From Berberis thunbergii (Eukaryota; Streptophyta; Magnoliopsida; Ranunculales; Berberidaceae): 64,000 bases of DNA. The notes beneath the pieces are model-generated. The model did no database searches, was not told the origin of the DNA, and was given only the letters and a program-made list of their open reading frames with translations. A program made the translations under genes and the position numbers. The DNA lies in contig QNQO01005781.1 of the NCBI GenBank assembly GCA_003290165.1, forward strand, positions 169,053 to 233,052. Direction: 5' to 3'. Positions within the stretch are counted from its first letter, which is position 1. The number at the start of each line of letters is the position of its first letter. Below are positions 59,254 through 64,000 of the stretch, one piece after another.

Positions 59254-60638
59254 TTACCAACGATGCATGAACTCAGACACGTCAAACTTTATATATATAT
59301 ATATATTATTAAAAATGTTAACATAAACATTAATTAATAATTTAAACACATTTTTTTTAAGAATTGCATGTTTCCATGTGTTTATAATTTGGTTGAAGGT
59401 ACTCTACTCATCATTTATGACCTATGGAAAAGCACAAGAGGGAGACCTTGCATAAAGTTTTTAGACATGAAGAGAAAACCCCACACTCAATTGATTATTG
59501 ATGTACTGAGAGGGAGGGAGAAAATAAAAATTTCGAAGCAAATAAAGACTAACCTGGTGATTGATACAACTTTGTAGATGAATGTTTTGTGAATTAGACC
59601 TTGGTCTATGTCAATTCATGTGCTAATCAAATCTTATCTTTTACATATAAAAATATTTTAATTTAAACAGGATTTACAATCCTGATTTTACAAAAATATT
59701 CAACTATAAGGACAGTATAATATACCAAAGTAAATTGACATCATTTTTTTCTTGGCAATATTTTAATATTTACATCATTTTCTTTCTTTGGTATACTTCA
59801 TTATTTAAATAGCACACCGTTGGTAGCACAACCACCTAAATTGTGCTCTCCTCTCTCCCACAACATATCTCATCACACGAGACAACACACAACACCATCC
59901 ATCAATCATCAGCATACCACCAACACCATCTATCAATCAGATTTTCGAAAGGTGTTACCATCAAACAGTGATGAGAATCAACCAAAAAAACATTTTTTTT
60001 TGGAAAGCGAGCTGGATTTTTAAGGATCCCATAACCTATCAATTGAGCGACCTATAGGTCAACACCCATTAGAAAGTAATCATGCTGCAGGTGGGATTCG
60101 AAGCTAGGACGTGGGGGACAAACCCACACAGCCCTAACCACTAGATCATAACACCATTGCCACCGCCACCACCTTATCAAGAATCCACCACCCCCATCAT
60201 GAGCAGCTTAGAATACTTTTGGTGGAATCGATCAGGTCAGTCAATTCAGCTCTTCCCTTTCTTCTTCTTCGCTTTCACTCTTCAAAATTAAAACCCTGTA
60301 AATCAATAGATGATGGAAGACCTCCACGCGGCGTCGAAATCGAAAAGCACCCAAAAGAACTCTGCTCGGCTTTCCTTTCACTCCCTCGATCTCCCTCTTC
60401 CATGTGTCCTCGATCTCATTTTTTGTATCTGGGCAACCCTGCAGTAAGGAAGAACAATTACGTCATTATTTGTACCCAAAATAGGAAAAAAATTTAAATA
60501 AACAACGATGTTCCGGATCGTGTCCTGACCATGTCGGGCGCATGTCAAGTTAGGTCAATGAGTCTGACTGATTGACCACGTGTCGGACACGTATTTAACT
60601 CGCAACATGGAGGTTTTGCGAAGAGTCGGTGCATTCTT
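59254..60638. mobile_element. Unclassified 1.4-kb insertion with 6-bp duplication GCTTTT
   Basis: GCTTTT occurs at 59248-59253 and 60639-60644. The left arm has the uninterrupted join (ATGGCTTTTGACACC). The ends (TTACCAACGATGCATG and GGTGCATTCTT) are not clear inverted repeats. No protein is recognised inside. A tRNA-like block lies at 60035-60165, and 60510-60600 has GTGTCGGACACG-like palindromic pieces. Class is unknown; a MULE-like or hAT-like non-autonomous element is possible. Confidence 0.6.
60035..60165 (-). repeat. SINE-like (tRNA-related) block
   Basis: On the minus strand an A-box-like TAGTGGTTAGGGC (60143-60131) is followed by a B-box-like GCTTCGAATCCC (60104-60093) at a spacing of 26 bp. 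That matches the internal Pol III promoter of tRNA-derived SINEs. No full tRNA cloverleaf can be drawn and no poly-A tail or duplication was found. Confidence 0.4.
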
Positions 60639-60842
60639 GCTTTTGACACTACAGCTGGTACAAGCTATAATACACGAGCTCTTGGTGTTTCAACTGTGGG
60701 AAGCATTGCACCTGGAATTGATTTGCAAAATCCTTATAAGTTTTATGGCCAGATGGGATTAACAGTGCAACCTTCTTTTACTGATCTAGTTTATCTTCAG
60801 TACTTTCAACATCTTACTGAGGGTGCATATGGATGGAACTAA
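60639..60842 (+). pseudogene. Captured Pumilio-like fragment, right copy, second part
   Basis: It reads FDTTAGTSYNTRALGVSTVG, DLQNPYKFYGQMGLTVQP and DLVYLQYFQHLTEGAYGWN, then stops at 60842. It matches 50436-50244 of the left arm and continues the frame broken at 59253. Confidence 0.6.
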
Positions 60843-61225
60843 CCTACTCTGCAAAAACATGAGAAACATAGCTACATTCCTGTACAACAAAATCTCCCCT
60901 GAAAACTATATTCATTTGGCACTATAAACTCTGTAACAAGGAGCCAATGAATGCTCAATTGATCTTTCTTCTAAAAACTACTACTTTCTCATATAAAAAA
61001 AGCTAAGCAACAAGCCATTGAAGCGTTATGTAAACACTATCAGCCAAACAACCATTTTCACTGCCATTTTTGTTTGAAGAATCTTCTCATTGACTACAAA
61101 AGTTCATTACAAAATATATTCATAACTACAAAACATAATCTGACCAAACCTAAATATCTTCATAAGTACATTACAAAATAAAATTACAAAATAGAAGTTC
61201 AAATAACTTACATATCATTCACCAA

Positions 61226-61612
61226 CTAAAAGCTTGAATAAACAAGTACAAGAATCATTATAATCAATACTAACAATATCATCAAGTCCCTTGTAAATGC
61301 CCAAGCATCGTTGTTTGCTTGGATTTCATGTATTTGTTCGTTATTTTCTTCATCATGACCCTCGTGATCGTTGCTTGGGTGATTGGGTTTCACATTTTCA
61401 TCGTGTTCTCTTCTTGCCTCGTACTCTCTTCTCGCCTTGTGCTCTCTTCTCACCTCTTCTGAGCGCACCCACAAGTCATAATTTTCGTTATACTTCTTCA
61501 GCTGATGTAAACCCTCATACATAGCCCACTTACATCTGAATACTTGTAATAAACAACCTGGCCAAGTTAGGTATACTCTCGGATCACGATAGCGATAAAC
61601 AACATATGTCAT
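61226..61612 (-). CDS. Small RNase H1 N-terminal (viroplasmin-type) domain protein with C-terminal hydrophobic tail, right copy
   Basis: The coding exon starts at the ATG 61612-61610, directly after the acceptor CAG|GA, and is open for 128 codons. It begins YVVYRYRDPRVYLTWPGC, the RNase H1 N-terminal domain signature (V(Y/F).GR.PG.Y..W..C). This is followed by NENYDLW and a charged Glu/Arg-rich stretch (EEVRREHKARREYEARREH). It ends in a hydrophobic LMILLVLIIMILVLVY tail that could anchor a membrane. A leader exon at about 63500-63217, with AGGGTTT motifs, ends CTCAG|GTAACA at 63216. The intron between them now contains the TRIM at 62054-63153. The full RNase H catalytic domain is absent. It converges with the transposase of the same arm. 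Family members with this lone domain are common in plants and their role is not known; link to transposition is inference. Confidence 0.65.
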   Translation of the reverse strand: MTYVVYRYRDPRVYLTWPGCLLQVFRCKWAMYEGLHQLKKYNENYDLWVRSEEVRREHKARREYEARREHDENVKPNHPSNDHEGHDEENNEQIHEIQANNDAWAFTRDLMILLVLIIMILVLVYSSF

Positions 61613-62053
61613 TCCTGTGTCAAAATTCAATATTGAATTGGGTATAGATAAATTTTTTTTTTTTGAGATTCCAAGAAATGAATTTTTTTTTTGTCTTTGA
61701 GTTTATGGTTTTTTTAATTTTTTAGCCGAATTTTGCAAATTAATTCATGTGGGCATCTCTGATTCTTTGTTTGTTTGATGGGTTTTGGACGTCTTTGAAT
61801 TGAATTGGGTATTACTCTTTTTGGGTGGCTAAGAGAAATTGACTGAAAGTACTATGTGTGTTTTGAGCTAAGATTTCAAAGCTATTTGGGTATCTATGGA
61901 TGCATTTATAATTTTTCTCATACTACAACCAGTAATATTTCCATTATGTGTCTTATCATAACCTGAAAAATCAACTACCCACATTGAAACAAGAAAAAGT
62001 TATGAAAGAACTGCTCTAATTTGCTATGCATATATTTTCAATGATCTGTCCAA

Positions 62054-62543
62054 TGTTGGGAAAGTGTTTGGCTTGAATAGTCCTACATCAAGTAAGCGAA
62101 GAGTTGTCACAAAAGTTTATAAGGAATGGTTCACTCCCTAATAGCAACGAGGCCTTTAAGGGAAACCCCATACCACCTAGGCCCAAATGGAAGACCACAC
62201 CTGATAGGTGGTGTTTAAGTTGGGACAATATTGTTGCTATGTATAGTGTACCAAGGGATAATATCGTTGCTTTGTTTCTATTGTTAATAAATAGAAATAA
62301 AGTTATATTTGGCAGCTAATTAATTAATTGAAACAATGTTCTATTTGGGTGGCTGCAAACAAGTATAAAAGGTACATAATACATAGTTTTATGATATAGT
62401 GTTAGTGTTTTTAGATAAGGTGCTTGCGTGAATAAGCAACAGAGAACATAGTATTCTCTTTGTGTTTAGGTTGGGGACAATATCGGTTGCTATGTATAGT
62501 GGACCAAAGGGTGCGTGCAAGTGACGTGCGTGACGCCCCAACA
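62054..62543 (+). repeat. 5' LTR of the TRIM
   Basis: It begins TGTTGGGAAAG and ends CGCCCCAACA, directly before the primer binding site. It holds an extra segment of about 200 bp compared with the 3' LTR. Confidence 0.85.
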
Positions 62544-62946
62544 ATTGGTATCAGAGTCGATGGTTCGGCAGAGACTTGGCAAGGTGGAGCAGGTGCAGGC
62601 GACACATTGTTCAAGGGATCCGGCGCGAGGTAGCGAGCCAGGTAGAACGTCGCATGTGCGCGATCCGCCAGATGAATGGATCCAGATTAGGTTCCAAATC
62701 CTTTCCAAGAGAATGTATTCTACAAGTCTGGACGAGGTGGAGTTAGTGTTGTGGTTGCGATTAAGGTGGAGCCAATAACGCCGGAATAAGGTGGAGCCAA
62801 TAATGCCGGGATAGCAGCCCGTACACCGAGTGCTACCCACAGGATCATGGTCGCACATGAGACTCGAGGAGGAGGTGTATTTCGAGATGTTGCAGACTAG
62901 TAGATGGATTGTAGGATGTGTGACGATTCGCGCCAAAGGTGGAGAT

Positions 62947-63153
62947 TGTTGGGATGGAGTTGGCTTGAATAATCCAACATCAAGTAAAGATGAGTTGTCA
63001 CAAAGGTTTATAAGGAGATGGTTCACTCCCTAATAGCAACGAGGCCTTTTAAGATAAAAAACCCCCACACCCGTGGCCCGGATGGTAGGCCCGGATGCTA
63101 TGTATAGTGAACCAAGGGGTGCGCACAAGTGCACGTGCTCGACAACCCCAACA
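62947..63153 (+). repeat. 3' LTR of the TRIM
   Basis: It begins TGTTGGGATGG and ends ACCCCAACA, preceded by a polypurine tract and followed by the duplicated TCCAA. It is 207 bp. Confidence 0.88.
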
Positions 63154-63534
63154 TCCAAATCGTTGATTTTTAACCATGAAGCAAAGAAAATGATATGGGG
63201 AGAAGAAGGGTGTTACCTGAGAATCAACAAGGAATCACTGAGACTAATCAACACGAAATCCACCACCAGATCGAAGCTGATACGAGCGACAGACTGATAC
63301 GAAACCCTAAATCTGGTTTCGAAGACGAAATTGAAGAGAAGAGCCATGAAGTTATACAAAACCCTAAATCTAGTTTCGAAGACGAAATCGAAGGCGAAAT
63401 TGAAGAGAAGAGCAACAGACTTAGCTTTGAATCAAAGAAGAACTTCGATCGAAAAGCAATGGACTTAGAACCAGATAACTAGAGAAGAACAACCATAAAA
63501 AATTCCGTATCAAGAGCTTTTTTTTTGGGGGGGG

Positions 63535-64000
63535 GGTATTCAATTACGAATTTTAATGGATTGTGAATGATTTTAAAATTCATTAAAATCCAGGGGTATT
63601 CAATTAAAGATATAAAATAATATATGTAAATCTATGGGTATTCAAATATCGATTTTAAAATATTATTTTAAAATCAATCAAAATCATGGGATATTCAAGA
63701 AGTAGTGGATTTTGATGGATTTTTTCAAGTTGTGGATTTTGAAGGATTTGTGATTGGAAAGTATATATAACAAGAGTTATTCCAAATCTAACCTTCCCCC
63801 CTCATATTTCAACGGATTTGTATTGTTTATTGTTAAAGAATACTACCATTTCCGCTGAAAGACGCCACCATCCCTTTTTTTGTGATCTGCTGAAGGACAC
63901 CACCACCTTCCCTTATCTTCTCTCTTCACAGGAGCAACACCACATCGCCCCACAACTTCCGACCACACCACCATGCCCTACCACCGCTAGCTGCACCACC
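63535..64000. other. Flank beyond the palindrome with GGGTATTCAA repeats
   Basis: GGGGTATTCAATT-type phrases recur near 63535, 63594 and 63646, with a variant GGGATATTCAAG near 63688. They are followed by GGATTTTGATGGATTTT runs, as in the subterminal repeats of some plant MITEs. An inverted partner is not in the window. From 63780 to the end no gene is recognised. Confidence 0.45.

Larger units (their letters stand above)
62054..63153 (+). mobile_element. Intact TRIM (miniature LTR retrotransposon), TSD TCCAA
   Basis: TCCAA occurs at 62049-62053 and 63154-63158. The left arm has the joined site once (near 46935). The 5' LTR is 62054-62543 (TGTTGGG...CCCCAACA) and the 3' LTR 62947-63153 (same ends). 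The primer binding site TGGTATCAGAG lies at 62546-62556 (initiator tRNA-Met type), and the polypurine tract AAAGGTGGAGAT ends at 62946. The internal part is about 400 bp with no protein. The 5' LTR is longer because of about 200 bp of extra sequence (about 62270-62470) with a partial repeat of LTR sequence. Size and structure fit a TRIM; no 5S rRNA sequence is seen, so it is not Cassandra-like. The same family forms the array at 42475-46079. Confidence 0.88.
53161..63540. repeat. Right arm of the giant inverted duplication (MULE palindrome)
   Basis: It is the reverse complement of 46660-53108, carrying four insertions absent from the left arm: 55510-58188, 58316-58937, 59254-60638 and 62054-63153. 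Without them the arm is about 4.6 kb, similar to the left arm without its own insertion. The outer limit near 63530-63540 is where identity with 46660-46690 fades. Confidence 0.88.

Noticed and set aside
60219..60497. 92-codon plus-strand frame in the 1.4-kb insertion
   Set aside because: Low-complexity Ser/Pro/Leu composition, no homologous frame in the window and no splice or promoter signal.

Overview
This 64 kb window is nuclear DNA of a flowering plant, most likely a eudicot. The evidence is long GT-AG introns, an ethylene-biosynthesis gene, a plant-specific Golgi glycosyltransferase gene and a dense mix of plant transposable elements. Nothing looks bacterial, organellar or viral. Only two host genes are recognisable, and both are on the + strand: an ACC synthase (10885-12460) and a 14-exon GT4-type glycosyltransferase (21826-41538). 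Each reads cleanly apart from one missing base.

Layout. 1-8270 is an Athila-like Ty3/gypsy element on the - strand. It keeps gag and protease but has lost RT, RNase H and integrase, and its 3' LTR is cut by the window edge. 8271-9530 is an array of about 190-bp repeats, related to an inverted-repeat (foldback) element at 20222-21395. The ACC synthase follows, with a GC-rich hairpin in its upstream flank. 13310-13888 is a LINE ORF1 (DUF4283) remnant with a perfect 133-bp tandem duplication. 15.6-20.0 kb holds a zinc-knuckle remnant and a degraded MULE transposase. The glycosyltransferase gene occupies 21.8-41.5 kb. Its intron 2 holds an RTE-type LINE remnant. Its 7-kb intron 4 holds a Copia element inserted inside a Tourist-type MITE, both with visible target-site duplications (TSDs). 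Intron 13 holds another TTA-flanked MITE.

From 42.5 kb onward no host gene is seen. 42475-46079 is a tandem concatemer of a TRIM-like miniature LTR element, and a single intact copy of the same family lies at 62054-63153. 46660-63540 is a giant head-to-head inverted duplication of a FAR1-type MULE, with a 52-bp spacer at 53109-53160. Each arm carries, from the centre outward, the C-terminal part of a FAR1/MULE transposase with a SWIM finger, a captured fragment resembling a Pumilio (APUM5/6-like) gene, and a small convergent gene with an RNase H1 N-terminal (viroplasmin-type) domain.

Because the two arms are paralogous, each later insertion has an empty site in the opposite arm. The left arm gained a rearranged LTR element with a palindromic end (TSD AATGG). 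The right arm gained an ORF1-only LINE, a 5'-truncated LINE (14-bp TSD), an unclassified 1.4-kb insertion carrying a SINE-like block, and a TRIM (TSD TCCAA). The region is therefore a readable insertion history rather than a cooperating gene set. No new biological system is demonstrated. The most unusual structures are the MULE palindrome with its captured gene and accessory ORF, the TRIM concatemer and the palindromic LTR.
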